Assembly (NCBI GenBank): GCA_027056465.1
Contig: JALUKS010000234.1
Span: 1-44,684 of the forward strand
Source of the DNA: Sulfurimonas sp.
GTDB lineage: Bacteria > Campylobacterota > Campylobacteria > Campylobacterales > Sulfurimonadaceae
DNA: 44,684 nucleotides
Direction: 5' to 3'
Part shown: in pieces, positions 25,753 through 35,087 of the stretch
How positions within the stretch are numbered: position 1 is the first letter of the stretch
Layout of the letters: the number at the start of each line of letters is the position of its first letter
Translations under genes and position numbers: made by a program
The notes under the pieces: model-generated
Told to the model about the DNA's origin: nothing
Databases searched by the model: none
The model's input: the letters and a program-made list of their open reading frames with translations, nothing else

Positions 25753-26973
25753 ATGAATGTAGATACTATGAGAAATATCGACTATTTTGCTGGAGTACCT
25801 CTTGCATTTGGTGCGACAATCGCAAAAAAAGGTTTAGATTTCTTTCTGCCACCAATGAAGAAAAAAGCAAAAAATGTACTCCTTATCGAACTCTCTGAGA
25901 TGGGAAGTGCTATCCTTGTTGATCCTGCTATGCGCAAACTCAAAGCCAACATTGAGGGAGAACTCTACTTTGTTATCTTTTCAAAAAACAAGGCATCTTT
26001 ACAACTCTTAGGCACTGTAAAAGAGGAGAATATCTACACGATAGATGAGGATGGGCTTACAAATATAGCGACTTCTACACTTAAATTTTTTCAGTGGTGT
26101 AGAGATAGAGAGATAGATTCTGTTATAGACCTTGAACTTTTCTCGCGTTTTACTGCTCTTTTAACTGTAGGAAGTGGCGCTGTAAATCGTGTAGGCTTTC
26201 ACGCATTTCACAATGAAGGACTCTATAGAGGAGACCTACTCACCCATAAAGTAGCTTATAATGCTCATCAACATATCGCAAAGAACTTTATCGCTCTTGT
26301 TGATGCCCTACTCTCTGAAAATCAAGAGTTACCCTACCTGAAACGTATCATCAAAGATGAAGAGATTAAGATTGCAAAAGCGACTATCTGTGAAGAGGAA
26401 CAAGCTTCAATCATCGTTACAGTTTCTCAAATGTATGAGGGCTTCAACAGAGAAAAAAATCATATAGTTTTAGTAAACTCAAATGCTTCAGATTTACTGC
26501 CACAACGTAGATGGGATAGAGAAAACTATGGTGAAGTTATCAAGATGATACTCTCTGCAAATGAGAATGTCATAGTTCTTCTTACAGGCGCACCATCTGA
26601 AAAAGAGGGGGCGGGGCTTCTTGCAAACTATGTCAATAATAAACGCTGTATCAACTTTGCTGGGGCTGTGAAGTTTTTGGAGCTTCCTGCTCTCTACTCA
26701 CTGAGTGCTTTTATGCTCACAAATGACTCTGGACCTGCACACTTTGCCTCTATTACCGATATGCACACTTTTGTGATATTTGGTCCTGAAACACCTGCTC
26801 TCTATGGTTCACTAGGGGCTACTACTCCTATCTACTCTGCGATGAGCTGTTCTCCTTGTGTCAGTGCTTCAAACCATAGAAAAACGCCATGTAGAGACAA
26901 CCAATGTATCAAAATCATCACACCCGATTGGGTATTTAACACATTAAAGTTTAAACTCGATGCACTTAACTAG
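25753..26973 (+). CDS. Glycosyltransferase family 9 (heptosyltransferase-like)
   Basis: A GT-B fold enzyme of the ADP-heptose:LPS heptosyltransferase family. The C-terminal half has PQRRWDRENYGEVIKMI (about 254-270) and the family signature TNDSGPAHFASITDMHTFVI, followed by FGPETPALYG. A Cys-containing block CSPCVSASNHRKTPCRDNQC near the C-terminus is also typical. It likely adds a sugar to LPS core or a related lipid-linked glycan at the inner face of the membrane. AAGGATAAAAATG gives a clear start. It overlaps the next gene by 14 bases. Confidence 0.9.
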   Translation: MNVDTMRNIDYFAGVPLAFGATIAKKGLDFFLPPMKKKAKNVLLIELSEMGSAILVDPAMRKLKANIEGELYFVIFSKNKASLQLLGTVKEENIYTIDEDGLTNIATSTLKFFQWCRDREIDSVIDLELFSRFTALLTVGSGAVNRVGFHAFHNEGLYRGDLLTHKVAYNAHQHIAKNFIALVDALLSENQELPYLKRIIKDEEIKIAKATICEEEQASIIVTVSQMYEGFNREKNHIVLVNSNASDLLPQRRWDRENYGEVIKMILSANENVIVLLTGAPSEKEGAGLLANYVNNKRCINFAGAVKFLELPALYSLSAFMLTNDSGPAHFASITDMHTFVIFGPETPALYGSLGATTPIYSAMSCSPCVSASNHRKTPCRDNQCIKIITPDWVFNTLKFKLDALN

Positions 26974-28390
26974 TAGGGAACACTACCCCTTTTGGCTCTT
27001 CATCACTGCTGTTGCAGTGATAAGACTCCTTTTAGCACCTCATGTTGGTCTTGGTGTCGATGAAGCACACTATGTACTCTATGCTCTACATCTTGACTTA
27101 AGCTATTTTGATCATCCTCCTTTAGTTGGTTGGGTGCAGTTTCTCTTTACTTCTATCTTTGGAACAGGAGAATTTGGTGCTAGAGTATCAGCTATTCTCA
27201 TTGGTTTTGTAGTCTCTATCTTTATCTATAGACTCACTTATGAGATAAATCATAAAGTAAAAGAGGCTTTTTTCGCCGTACTTGCACTCCATGGGGCTTT
27301 TATGTTTAATGCTCTTTTTGTGATGCTGATGCCAGATACCCTCCTCTTTCTACTTATCATTCCTATCATTTTTAGTCTGCTCAAAGTAGAAAGAGATGGC
27401 TCACTGCAATCATGGTTACTTTTAGGTCTGCTTCTAGGTTTAGCAGGTCTTTCAAAATATACTGCTGTTCTGTTTGTGCCACCTATCATTCTCTATCTCC
27501 TCTTCAAAAAACGCTACGAGTTGTTCTACTCGCCTAAACTTCTCTTCGCTATTGGTGTGGCTCTTGTTGTTGTCTCTCCTGTCATTATTTGGAATATGCA
27601 AAATGATTGGATAAGCTTCACTTACCAGAGTCAGCATGTAGTTGGTGCTAAACATATCGTATGGAAAGGCTTTTTTAAGTCTATTACTTCACAATTTTTT
27701 GCCTATAACCCTTTTCTTATGCCTATTGCGTTTTATGGTCTCTACAAAAGTTTTAGAAGTAAAAATGATTTACTTATTTTAAGTGCTTTTTTTGGTTTGG
27801 TACTTATCAGTTTCTTCACTTATGCCTCACTCTACAAAACTGCACTCCCTCACTGGTCTGCACTCTTTTATCTTCTTTTTATCCCTATTGGAAGTGTTTA
27901 CTTTTTACAAGTCTCTAAAAAGTTTATCATTTTTGCTGTGGGTATAGGTCTGATTATTGGAGCTTTTGCATATCTTGAACTAGGTTTTAAAATAATAACA
28001 TTTCCAAAATATAAGTCTATTCACAGAGATATTTATGGATTTGACACAATTATGAAAAAAGCAAATGCAGAGATAAAAGATAACACTAAAGAGGTTTTAG
28101 GAGTAACCAACTGGACATTTGCATCACGTGCTATGTACTACGATAGAAACTATCCTTCTAAAGTTTATCTTATAGATAAACGCTATGATCAATTTGATTT
28201 ATGGGAAAAGAGTATGCCTATAGGAAAAGATGTAATCTTTATAAATACTCACTTCTTCCACAAAGACATAGCAAAAACAATGCGGTGTAATGCCGTAAGT
28301 AAGCTCTCCTCCTTTGACCTAAAAATCAATGGTAGCATAGAAAATAGTATTGAGTTTGTTCTCTGTAGTAACTTTCAAGGAATGAAATGA
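26960..28390 (+). CDS. ArnT/PMT-like membrane glycosyltransferase (GT39/GT83 type), first copy
   Basis: A 476-residue protein with about 10-12 transmembrane helices and the catalytic first-loop motif DEAHYVLYALHLDLSYFDHP (Asp34-Glu35). This loop with DE and YFDHPP is typical of the GT-C enzymes that take a sugar from a polyprenyl-phosphate donor on the periplasmic side. The C-terminal soluble part (about 350-476) would be periplasmic. It overlaps the GT9 gene by 14 bases and the PAP2 gene by 4 (ATGA), so it is one operon. A second, related gene lies at 31186-32601 on the other strand. Acceptor unknown. Confidence 0.88.
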   Translation: MHLTSREHYPFWLFITAVAVIRLLLAPHVGLGVDEAHYVLYALHLDLSYFDHPPLVGWVQFLFTSIFGTGEFGARVSAILIGFVVSIFIYRLTYEINHKVKEAFFAVLALHGAFMFNALFVMLMPDTLLFLLIIPIIFSLLKVERDGSLQSWLLLGLLLGLAGLSKYTAVLFVPPIILYLLFKKRYELFYSPKLLFAIGVALVVVSPVIIWNMQNDWISFTYQSQHVVGAKHIVWKGFFKSITSQFFAYNPFLMPIAFYGLYKSFRSKNDLLILSAFFGLVLISFFTYASLYKTALPHWSALFYLLFIPIGSVYFLQVSKKFIIFAVGIGLIIGAFAYLELGFKIITFPKYKSIHRDIYGFDTIMKKANAEIKDNTKEVLGVTNWTFASRAMYYDRNYPSKVYLIDKRYDQFDLWEKSMPIGKDVIFINTHFFHKDIAKTMRCNAVSKLSSFDLKINGSIENSIEFVLCSNFQGMK

Positions 28391-29061
28391 TTTTTTCTAA
28401 AAAACAATTTATAGTTTTTAGTACTTCTATACTTATATTTATAATCCTATCTTATAATTTTTTGGATTTAGGTATTGCACACTATTTTCTAAATCATGCT
28501 GATAGATATAGAACCCTTGGAAAAGAGCTAAGCAGAGCTGGTGAATCACAATGGTACTTTATTATTGCGATACTAGGAGCGCTCTATTTTCATTTCATCA
28601 AAAAAAACACTCTCTATTTAAATAGATTTCTCTTTTTACTCTATGCAAATATTTTTTCTGGACTTACTAGCCTCATCTTGAAATCTTTGTTTGGACGACT
28701 TCGTCCAAGAATGTTAGATCAAGAGGGTATGCACTATGGCTTTTCTCTTTTTAAAGACTTTAGTTCACACTCTTTTGAGCAAGTACAACTTCACCTCGCT
28801 CATCTTGCTCACTCGTTTTCAAATTATACCTCTTTTCCATCAGGACATTCGACAACTACATTCACGATATTTACTTATCTCGCACTTCTCTTTCCAAAGT
28901 ATAGCTATCTTTGGCTCATGATTGCCGTTCTAGTAGCTGGTGGCAGAGTTATAGCGACTGCACACTATCTAAGTGATGTTGTTGCAGGGGCTACTCTTGG
29001 TATAATTACAACACTCTATATCTATAAAAAAATGAAACACAAACTTCAAACCACAAAATAA
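28387..29061 (+). CDS. PAP2-family membrane phosphatase
   Basis: All three phosphatase motifs are present: K99-x6-R106-P107 (KSLFGRLRP), PSGH (151-154) and R187-x5-H193-x3-D197 (GGRVIATAHYLSD). With about six transmembrane helices and 224 residues, it could be an undecaprenyl-diphosphate phosphatase or a lipid A/phospholipid phosphatase. The active site should face the periplasm. The operon context with GT39 and lipid-carrier enzymes favours a role in recycling the polyprenyl carrier, which is inference. It starts in an ATGA overlap and ends 9 bases before glmU. Confidence 0.88.
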   Translation: MIFSKKQFIVFSTSILIFIILSYNFLDLGIAHYFLNHADRYRTLGKELSRAGESQWYFIIAILGALYFHFIKKNTLYLNRFLFLLYANIFSGLTSLILKSLFGRLRPRMLDQEGMHYGFSLFKDFSSHSFEQVQLHLAHLAHSFSNYTSFPSGHSTTTFTIFTYLALLFPKYSYLWLMIAVLVAGGRVIATAHYLSDVVAGATLGIITTLYIYKKMKHKLQTTK

Positions 29062-29070
29062 AGGAAAAAC

Positions 29071-30378
29071 ATGAATAAAGATAACATAAGTATAGTCATT
29101 CTAGCAGCTGGCAAGGGAAGTCGCATGAAGTCACCAAAAGCAAAGGTACTTCACTCCATCAGTGGCAAGCCTATGCTTTACCATATCATCAAAGCTTCAC
29201 AAGAGATCTCTAATGACATCACAGTAGTCATCGCTCACCAAAAAGAGGAAGTACAAGCACAGATGCAAACTTATTTTGATAATATCAACTTCGTTGTTCA
29301 AGATGCTGAAAACTTCCCAGGAACTGGTGGTGCTATGAAAAATGTAGTACCTAAAAATGAGAAGGTTTTAATCCTTAATGGAGATATGCCACTTATCACA
29401 GCAGAAGCTCTTCAAGGCTTCATTGACACGGATGCTGATATTATCATGTCCATCTTTGATCTTGAAGATCCTAGTGGCTATGGTCGTGTTATCATAGATG
29501 AAAATAAACAAGTACAGTATATCGTTGAGCAAAAAGATGCAAATGAAAACGAACTACTTACTACAACTGTAAACGCGGGTATTTATGCATTTAGTAAAGC
29601 AGTGATAGAGAAATACATTCCCCTACTCTCAAATGACAATGCTCAAGAAGAGTACTACCTCACTGATGTAGTTGCTATGGCAAAGGCAGACCATCTCAGC
29701 ATTGCCCCTCTACTTGTTGATGAGGAACACTTCAAAGGTGTAAACTCTAAAAAAGACCTCAGTGACTCTGAAGAGATTATGCAAGATCGTATAAGAACAA
29801 GCTGGATGAATGCAGGAGTTATTATGCAACTTCCTTCTACTATTTATATAGAATCCACAGTGGCGTTTGAGGGTGAGTGTATAGTAGAGAATGGCTGTCG
29901 TCTTTGTGGGGAGACACTTATAAAAGAGTCCCATATAAAATCAGGGAGTGTCATAGAGGATAGCATAGTCAAAAACTCAGATGTAGGACCACTCGCTCAT
30001 CTTCGCCCTGCTTCGTATATCGAAGATACACATATAGGTAACTTTGTAGAGGTAAAAAAATCATCTCTCAAAGGTGTCAAAGCTGGACACCTAAGCTACA
30101 TCGGTGATGCGCAAGTAGATACAGGGACAAACATCGGAGCTGGAACTATTACTTGTAACTACGATGGTGTCAAAAAGTATAAGACTATCATCGGTAAAAA
30201 TGTTTTCATAGGAAGTGATTCACAACTTGTAGCTCCTATCACTATAGAAGATGATGTGATGATAGCTGCAGGGACTACAGTTCCTAGCGGTGTTATAAAA
30301 AGTGGTGTTTTGGCGATAAGCCGTACGAAGATTCGCACAATTGCAGGCTACTTTGCAAAGCATTTTAGTACAAAATAG
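29071..30378 (+). CDS. glmU: Bifunctional GlmU (glucosamine-1-phosphate acetyltransferase / GlcNAc-1-P uridylyltransferase)
   Basis: GlmU makes UDP-GlcNAc, the precursor for peptidoglycan and LPS. The N-terminal uridylyltransferase domain has the nucleotide-binding LAAGKGSRMKSPKAKVLH (about 11-28) and LNGDMPL. The C-terminal left-handed beta helix has GPLAHLRPASYI, HIGNFVEVKKS and GAGTITCNYDGVKKYKT. The 435 residues are slightly short compared with E. coli (456), as is usual in this phylum. AAAGGAAAAAC precedes the ATG. Confidence 0.97.
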   Translation: MNKDNISIVILAAGKGSRMKSPKAKVLHSISGKPMLYHIIKASQEISNDITVVIAHQKEEVQAQMQTYFDNINFVVQDAENFPGTGGAMKNVVPKNEKVLILNGDMPLITAEALQGFIDTDADIIMSIFDLEDPSGYGRVIIDENKQVQYIVEQKDANENELLTTTVNAGIYAFSKAVIEKYIPLLSNDNAQEEYYLTDVVAMAKADHLSIAPLLVDEEHFKGVNSKKDLSDSEEIMQDRIRTSWMNAGVIMQLPSTIYIESTVAFEGECIVENGCRLCGETLIKESHIKSGSVIEDSIVKNSDVGPLAHLRPASYIEDTHIGNFVEVKKSSLKGVKAGHLSYIGDAQVDTGTNIGAGTITCNYDGVKKYKTIIGKNVFIGSDSQLVAPITIEDDVMIAAGTTVPSGVIKSGVLAISRTKIRTIAGYFAKHFSTK

Positions 30379-30431
30379 TGCTAAAAGAACTTTGCTTTTT
30401 AAACTTCAAAATGGCATTTAGTTTTATACTG

Positions 30432-30437
30432 TATAAT
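30432..30437 (+). promoter_or_regulatory. -10 element for the DPM1-like gene
   Basis: TTTTATACTGTATAATG has TATAAT at 30432-30437 with a preceding TG, 27 bases before the ATG at 30465, in the 86-base gap after glmU. A good match to an extended -10 promoter. Confidence 0.55.
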
Positions 30438-30464
30438 GTCACAAATAAATAAAAAAAGATAACT

Positions 30465-31172
30465 ATGAAAATTATTGTAATCATCCCCACATATAACGAA
30501 AAAGAGAATATTAACCAGATTATAGAGGCTGTACTCTCTCAACATGATGCACTAGAAGTACTCATCGTTGATGACAACTCCCCTGATGGTACGGCTGCTA
30601 TGGTCAAAGAGTACCAGCAAAAAACGGAGAAAGTACACCTGCTTGAGCGTTCAGGCAAGCTTGGTTTAGGTAGTGCTTACAGAGAAGGCTATCTCCTCTC
30701 TCTTGAAAAAGGTGCTGACTACATAGTACAGATGGATGCAGACTTCTCGCATAACCCAAAATATCTTCTTGATATGATTGAGTTAAGAGAGAGTGCTGAT
30801 GTTATTATTGGCTCTCGATACATTAAAGGTATCAGTGTATTAAACTGGCCTCTTCGCCGAATACTTCTTAGTTATTTTGCCAACCAATATGCTAAGGTAA
30901 TTACTGGAGTGAAGGTAGAAGATTTGACTGCTGGTTTTAAGTTTATCTCTCGTAAGGCTTTAGAGAGAGTAGATTTAAGTAAGGTCAAGAGTAATGGTTA
31001 TGGTTTTCAAATAGAGATGAACTATGCTTTTAGCTCTACAGGATCTACGATTATGGAGACTCCTATTCTCTTTATGGATAGAGAGCATGGTGTCTCTAAG
31101 ATGAATAAAGAGATTATACTTGAAGCACTGATAGGTGTTTGGGCTTTTAGATTTAAGAACTATAGAGCTTAG
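30465..31172 (+). CDS. Polyprenyl-phosphate monosaccharide synthase (DPM1-like GT2)
   Basis: A GT-A enzyme that moves a sugar from a nucleotide donor to polyprenyl phosphate at the cytoplasmic face. VIIPTYNEKENI opens the protein, Asp36-Asp37 lie in VDDNSPDGT, and the metal-binding DAD is at 91-93 (QMDADFSHNP). The 235 residues lack the C-terminal transmembrane or GtrA domain found in many relatives; a separate GtrA gene is encoded nearby (32598-33005). The sugar (mannose, glucose or other) cannot be told. The end of the gene takes part in a hairpin shared with the convergent gene. Confidence 0.9.
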   Translation: MKIIVIIPTYNEKENINQIIEAVLSQHDALEVLIVDDNSPDGTAAMVKEYQQKTEKVHLLERSGKLGLGSAYREGYLLSLEKGADYIVQMDADFSHNPKYLLDMIELRESADVIIGSRYIKGISVLNWPLRRILLSYFANQYAKVITGVKVEDLTAGFKFISRKALERVDLSKVKSNGYGFQIEMNYAFSSTGSTIMETPILFMDREHGVSKMNKEIILEALIGVWAFRFKNYRA

Positions 31173-31194
31173 GAATTTTAATTCCTTAGTTCTT
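31155..31194. terminator. Bidirectional hairpin at convergent gene ends
   Basis: Nested inverted repeats: outer AAGAACT (31155-31161) with AGTTCTT (31188-31194), inner GGAATT (31172-31177) with AATTCC (31180-31185). Both stop codons lie within it. T-rich stretches are short, so termination is probable but not certain. Confidence 0.55.
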
Positions 31195-32601
31195 AAACTC
31201 CACAAAATAATATTTCACTTCTCTATCCCCTACCCTTTTATGAAAAGAGGCAAGAACTTTTTGATTATGAAATAGTCTTCCAATTTCTGTATAATTTGAT
31301 ATTTCATGCCCTATGTAAAGACATTTACCAAGTGAAGGAATTGTTTTTACTGGTGACTCTTGTGAAATATTTAAATCTCTCTTTCTCCAAAGATTAAAGT
31401 TAGAAAATCTTGCACTGCTCAATACATGCACATTCTTATATTTTTTAAAATAGTATGCTACTTCTGAACCATGATAATCATCAATAAAAATATAATGATA
31501 ACTTCCTATATCAAGATGAAGCTTTTTTATCTCATTTTGAAAATTATTTATTTTTCCTAGTCGTGAAAGGAAGAGTTTAATTGGTGGTACATCGACTCCA
31601 AGAGGTGTTTTAATTAGCAATATAACTACAGTACTTAAAGCTAAAGCGATGCCAAGAAGTATTTTGTTATTATATTTTGCCATATAATACCCTAGCAAGA
31701 TAGAAGCACTTAAGTAAGCTGGTCCAGCCCACTGTGCATTAGCATGCTTAAACATAGAGTTGTAGCTAAAAAAGAGTAAAATAAAGAGAAATGGTAAAAG
31801 TAAATAGACTTTTTTCTTATCAAATCTCTCTCTATCTCTTGCAATATAGTAGAGAAGAGGTAAAAGATAAAAAGGATGAAAAAGTACTAACTGAGCTGAA
31901 GTAAACTTTGTAAAATCATGAAGATTAAAAACTTTTTCTTCAGCCATTCCATGATGAAGTTGAAAAGTAAAAGAGATAAAATCATGCATATAATTCCAGT
32001 AAAGTACAGGTGAAAAAACAAGCAATGCAATAGCAATTGAGTAGTATAAAAACTTATCTTTAAACACCTCTCTCTTATAAATAAGTACATAGATAACTAA
32101 AGTAAAAATAATGAGAATTCCCGTATATTTTGAGAGTAGCATTGCACCTGCAGCAAATCCAACTAGTAAACTGTAAAGTTTCTCATCTTCATGAAGATAC
32201 ATATATGCACTATAAAGTAAAAGTGAAGCAAAAAACATAAGAGGAATATCTGGTGCAATAACAGTTGAGGCTACGATGACAATAAAACTACTTATAAAGA
32301 TATAGAAAGTATAGATAGCAGTTTTGGTATCAAACATCTTTTTGGCAAGTATATAAAGGATATAGGCACTTCCTGAAACCATAAGAGCAGCACTAAGTCT
32401 TACAAAAAGAGGGTCATCACTAAAAAGAGTTGTTAGCTTTATAAGATAAGCAACCATAGGAGGGTGATCAAAATAGGAAAAGTCTAGTTTTTTTGACCAT
32501 AACCAATAGTATGTTTCATCTGAGTAAAACTTTACAAAATGATTTGCTATAATATTAAATAGTGTATAAACAAGTAAAACTAACTGTTCTCTTTTTTTCA
32601 A
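31186..32601 (-). CDS. ArnT/PMT-like membrane glycosyltransferase (GT39 type), second copy
   Basis: A 471-residue multi-pass protein related to the product of 26960-28390. The catalytic loop has FYSDETYYWLWSKKLDFSYF followed by DHPP, with Asp28-Glu29. Expected to use a polyprenyl-phosphate sugar at the periplasmic face. The start is TTG at 32601, in a TTGA overlap with the GtrA stop codon, and no nearby ATG precedes the conserved loop. Paired with GtrA on the minus strand, convergent with the DPM1-like gene, so synthesis, flipping and transfer of the lipid-linked sugar may be encoded within 2.6 kb. Acceptor unknown. Confidence 0.87.
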   Translation of the reverse strand: MKKREQLVLLVYTLFNIIANHFVKFYSDETYYWLWSKKLDFSYFDHPPMVAYLIKLTTLFSDDPLFVRLSAALMVSGSAYILYILAKKMFDTKTAIYTFYIFISSFIVIVASTVIAPDIPLMFFASLLLYSAYMYLHEDEKLYSLLVGFAAGAMLLSKYTGILIIFTLVIYVLIYKREVFKDKFLYYSIAIALLVFSPVLYWNYMHDFISFTFQLHHGMAEEKVFNLHDFTKFTSAQLVLFHPFYLLPLLYYIARDRERFDKKKVYLLLPFLFILLFFSYNSMFKHANAQWAGPAYLSASILLGYYMAKYNNKILLGIALALSTVVILLIKTPLGVDVPPIKLFLSRLGKINNFQNEIKKLHLDIGSYHYIFIDDYHGSEVAYYFKKYKNVHVLSSARFSNFNLWRKRDLNISQESPVKTIPSLGKCLYIGHEISNYTEIGRLFHNQKVLASFHKRVGDREVKYYFVEFKN

Positions 32602-33005
32602 TTTTCTTCCTTTGTCTCTTTTTCTTTTGCAAAAACAACAAGATAACTACCAATAAAATTAAATCCCATTGCAACTCCTATTCCTAGTATTTGTCCTATT
32701 ACTTTTGTTAATGTACCCTCATCAAAATTTATTACAACTAAGTTTAATACTGCTAGGTTTACTAAAAAAGAGGAAAGATTTAAGATAAAATACTTGAGAA
32801 ATTTTTGTTTTGTTTGGGTATTATGATCTTTAAAAGTCCATTTTTTATTAAGTGTATAGTTTTGCGTAACAGCGAATAAAAATGCGACTACTGATGCTAT
32901 ATTATAGTTTATATCAAGATAGACTAAAAAAGAGAATATGCTAATATTGCTTACTGATCCTATGGCACCTACTGAAGCAAATTTTAAGAGTTTTTTTATA
33001 ACCAT
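32598..33005 (-). CDS. GtrA-family membrane protein
   Basis: A 135-residue protein with four transmembrane helices. LLKFASVGAIGSVSNISIF opens it, and FAVTQNYTLNKKWTF is the GtrA signature. GtrA proteins are thought to flip polyprenyl-phosphate-linked sugars across the inner membrane. AGGATAGAT precedes the ATG, and TGTTATAAT lies upstream. Coupled to the GT39 gene by a 4-base overlap. Confidence 0.9.
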   Translation of the reverse strand: MVIKKLLKFASVGAIGSVSNISIFSFLVYLDINYNIASVVAFLFAVTQNYTLNKKWTFKDHNTQTKQKFLKYFILNLSSFLVNLAVLNLVVINFDEGTLTKVIGQILGIGVAMGFNFIGSYLVVFAKEKETKEEN

Positions 33006-33040
33006 ATCTATCCTATAATTTTTATATAATCTAATCTCAT

Positions 33041-33046
33041 ATTATA
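33041..33046 (-). promoter_or_regulatory. -10 element for the gtrA-GT39 pair
   Basis: Minus strand reads CTTTGTTATAATATG: a TTTGT-TATAAT extended -10, 36 bases before the gtrA ATG, in the 126-base divergent gap. Confidence 0.6.
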
Positions 33047-33119
33047 ACAAAGAAAGAATAATTTTAGAGAAAATTTAAAAAATCTCCTCTAATCAATGCA
33101 AGAAGTAAGTAAATTTAGA

Positions 33120-33125
33120 TAAAAT
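33120..33125 (+). promoter_or_regulatory. -10-like element very close to the coaBC start
   Basis: TTAGATAAAATAACAGTATG contains TAAAAT at 33120-33125, 6 bases before the coaBC ATG, with no Shine-Dalgarno sequence between. It would place the transcript start at or next to the start codon. Confidence 0.4.
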
Positions 33126-33131
33126 AACAGT

Positions 33132-34406
33132 ATGAATATTTCAACTACTTTACTAAAAAACAAAAAAATCCTTTTAGGTGTTACTGGTTCTATCGCTATT
33201 TACAAGTCTCTTGAGCTTGTACGACTCTTTGTCAAGGCTGGTGCAGATGTGCGAGTTGTAATGAGTGAGAGTGCGAAGAAGTTTATAACGCCACTGACTT
33301 TTGAAACACTTAGTACAAATAGAGTGCTAGATGATACAAATGAATCATGGGCAGATGAGCATAACCATATAAAAACTACAGAGTGGGCAGATGTTTTTGT
33401 CATAGCCCCAGCGACTGCAAACACCATCGCAAAACTCGCAAACGCCATTGCAGATACCATGCTTCTACAGTGCGCTCTCGCATTTAGCCCTATAAAGATA
33501 CTTGCACCCTCAGCAAATACAAATATGCTTGAAAATCCCATAACACAAGCAAATCTCAAGATGCTAGGCATCGCTAACTACACTATTCTCGACACACAGA
33601 CCAAAGAACTCGCTTGCAAAACTGTAGGTAATGGTGCTATGGCTGAACCTCTTCATATATTTTGGGCAACTGCTCGTGAGCTTTTAAAAGAGGAATTTTG
33701 GGCAGATAGAAGAGTTATCGTTACAGGTGGTGGCACGATAGAGCGCATAGATGATGTGCGTTTTATCTCTAACTTCTCTAGTGGTAAGATGGCTTCTGCT
33801 ATGGCTACAGCTCTCTACTGTAAAGGTGCTGATGTAAACCTTATAAGTACGAAGTTTGAGGCAGAACTTCCAGAAGATATTTATACTTTAGATGTAGAAG
33901 ATAGTGCAGAGATGCATGAGTACTTAGTGGACTCTATTCGCATCGCAAAGAAAGGGAAACTCTCCAAGGCTTCACTTAATAGAGATGAACAAATTCACCT
34001 TATACAAAAGAAACCTTATCTCTTTATGGCAGCAGCTGTAAGTGACTATATTCCTGCGTTTAAACAAGAGGGAAAACTTAAAAAAGAGATTTTAGGTGAG
34101 AGTTGGGAGTTGGGTCTGAAAAAAAATATAGATATTTTAGAGAGTGTTGATAAATCAGGTGTCACAGTGGTAGGTTTTAAAGCAGAAATGGATGCACAAA
34201 ATGCTCTTATAAACGCAAAGAACATGCTAGAGAAGAAAAACCTCGATGCAGTTTGCCTGAATGTCTTAAATGAGAACAATAGTTTTGGATCAGACACAAA
34301 CACCATGACATTTATAACTAAAGATGAAAAGATTACTATCCCTACAGATGAGAAACTCAGTATCTCCTTTCAAGTTTTAAACCAAGCAAAAAATATAAAA
34401 GAGTAA
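33132..34406 (+). CDS. coaBC: Bifunctional phosphopantothenoylcysteine decarboxylase / phosphopantothenate-cysteine ligase
   Basis: CoaBC carries out two consecutive steps of coenzyme A synthesis. The N-terminal FMN-binding CoaC domain has LLGVTGSIAIYKSLELVRL and VIAPATANTIAKLA. The substrate-lid motif reads PSANTNM rather than the common PAMNxxM, keeping the Asn. The CoaB domain starts near residue 195 with VIVTGGGTIERIDDVRFISN and FSSGKMA. The 424 residues are a full-length fusion. It heads a tight plus-strand group with uppS 3 bases later. No clear ribosome binding site. Confidence 0.95.
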   Translation: MNISTTLLKNKKILLGVTGSIAIYKSLELVRLFVKAGADVRVVMSESAKKFITPLTFETLSTNRVLDDTNESWADEHNHIKTTEWADVFVIAPATANTIAKLANAIADTMLLQCALAFSPIKILAPSANTNMLENPITQANLKMLGIANYTILDTQTKELACKTVGNGAMAEPLHIFWATARELLKEEFWADRRVIVTGGGTIERIDDVRFISNFSSGKMASAMATALYCKGADVNLISTKFEAELPEDIYTLDVEDSAEMHEYLVDSIRIAKKGKLSKASLNRDEQIHLIQKKPYLFMAAAVSDYIPAFKQEGKLKKEILGESWELGLKKNIDILESVDKSGVTVVGFKAEMDAQNALINAKNMLEKKNLDAVCLNVLNENNSFGSDTNTMTFITKDEKITIPTDEKLSISFQVLNQAKNIKE

Positions 34407-34409
34407 GAT

Positions 34410-35087
34410 ATGAATAGTGCAACACATATAGCGATAATCATGGATGGGAACGGTCGTTGGGCTGAGCTTCAAGGGAAAAAACGTGTCAAAGGACATGAAG
34501 CAGGTGCAAAAGTTGTGAAAAACATTACAACTTATTGTTCAGATCATCCAGATATAGAGCGCCTTACTCTTTATGCTTTTTCTACTGAAAACTGGAAACG
34601 CCCGCGTTTAGAAGTAGAGTTTTTGATGAAACTTCTCAATAACTATCTCAAGAAAGAACTTCCTGTCTATTTGGAAAACAATGTACGTTTCGAGCCTATA
34701 GGTGATATTCGTGCCTTTTCTAAACAGCTTCAAAAGACCATAAAGATGGTAGAAGAGAAGACAGCTCACTGTGATGGTTTAGTACAGTCGCTTGCCCTTA
34801 ATTACGGTTCTCAAGATGAGATTCTTCGTGCAATGAACAAGCTTAAAAGTGTAGAGGGAGAGATTACACAAGAGATACTTTCAAATACTTTAGACTGTAA
34901 ATATGATGTTGATATACTTATTAGAACAGGTGGAGACCATAGACTCTCAAACTATCTTCTATGGCAGTCAGCTTATGCAGAGCTTTTCTTTATAGACACT
35001 CTCTGGCCTGACTTTACATCAAATGAGTTAGAAAAAATCATCAAAAAGTTCACAAAAGTTGAACGCCGTTTTGGAGGGCTTAAGTAA
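34410..35087 (+). CDS. uppS: Isoprenyl transferase (undecaprenyl diphosphate synthase)
   Basis: UppS elongates farnesyl diphosphate with cis-isoprene units to make the C55 carrier lipid. HIAIIMDGNGRWA contains the catalytic Asp12, followed by RVKGHEAGAK; LTLYAFSTENWKRP and DILIRTGGDHRLSNYLLWQ are the other conserved blocks. The 225 residues are normal for this phylum. It ends in a TAATG overlap with the prepilin peptidase gene. Confidence 0.96.
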   Translation: MNSATHIAIIMDGNGRWAELQGKKRVKGHEAGAKVVKNITTYCSDHPDIERLTLYAFSTENWKRPRLEVEFLMKLLNNYLKKELPVYLENNVRFEPIGDIRAFSKQLQKTIKMVEEKTAHCDGLVQSLALNYGSQDEILRAMNKLKSVEGEITQEILSNTLDCKYDVDILIRTGGDHRLSNYLLWQSAYAELFFIDTLWPDFTSNELEKIIKKFTKVERRFGGLK

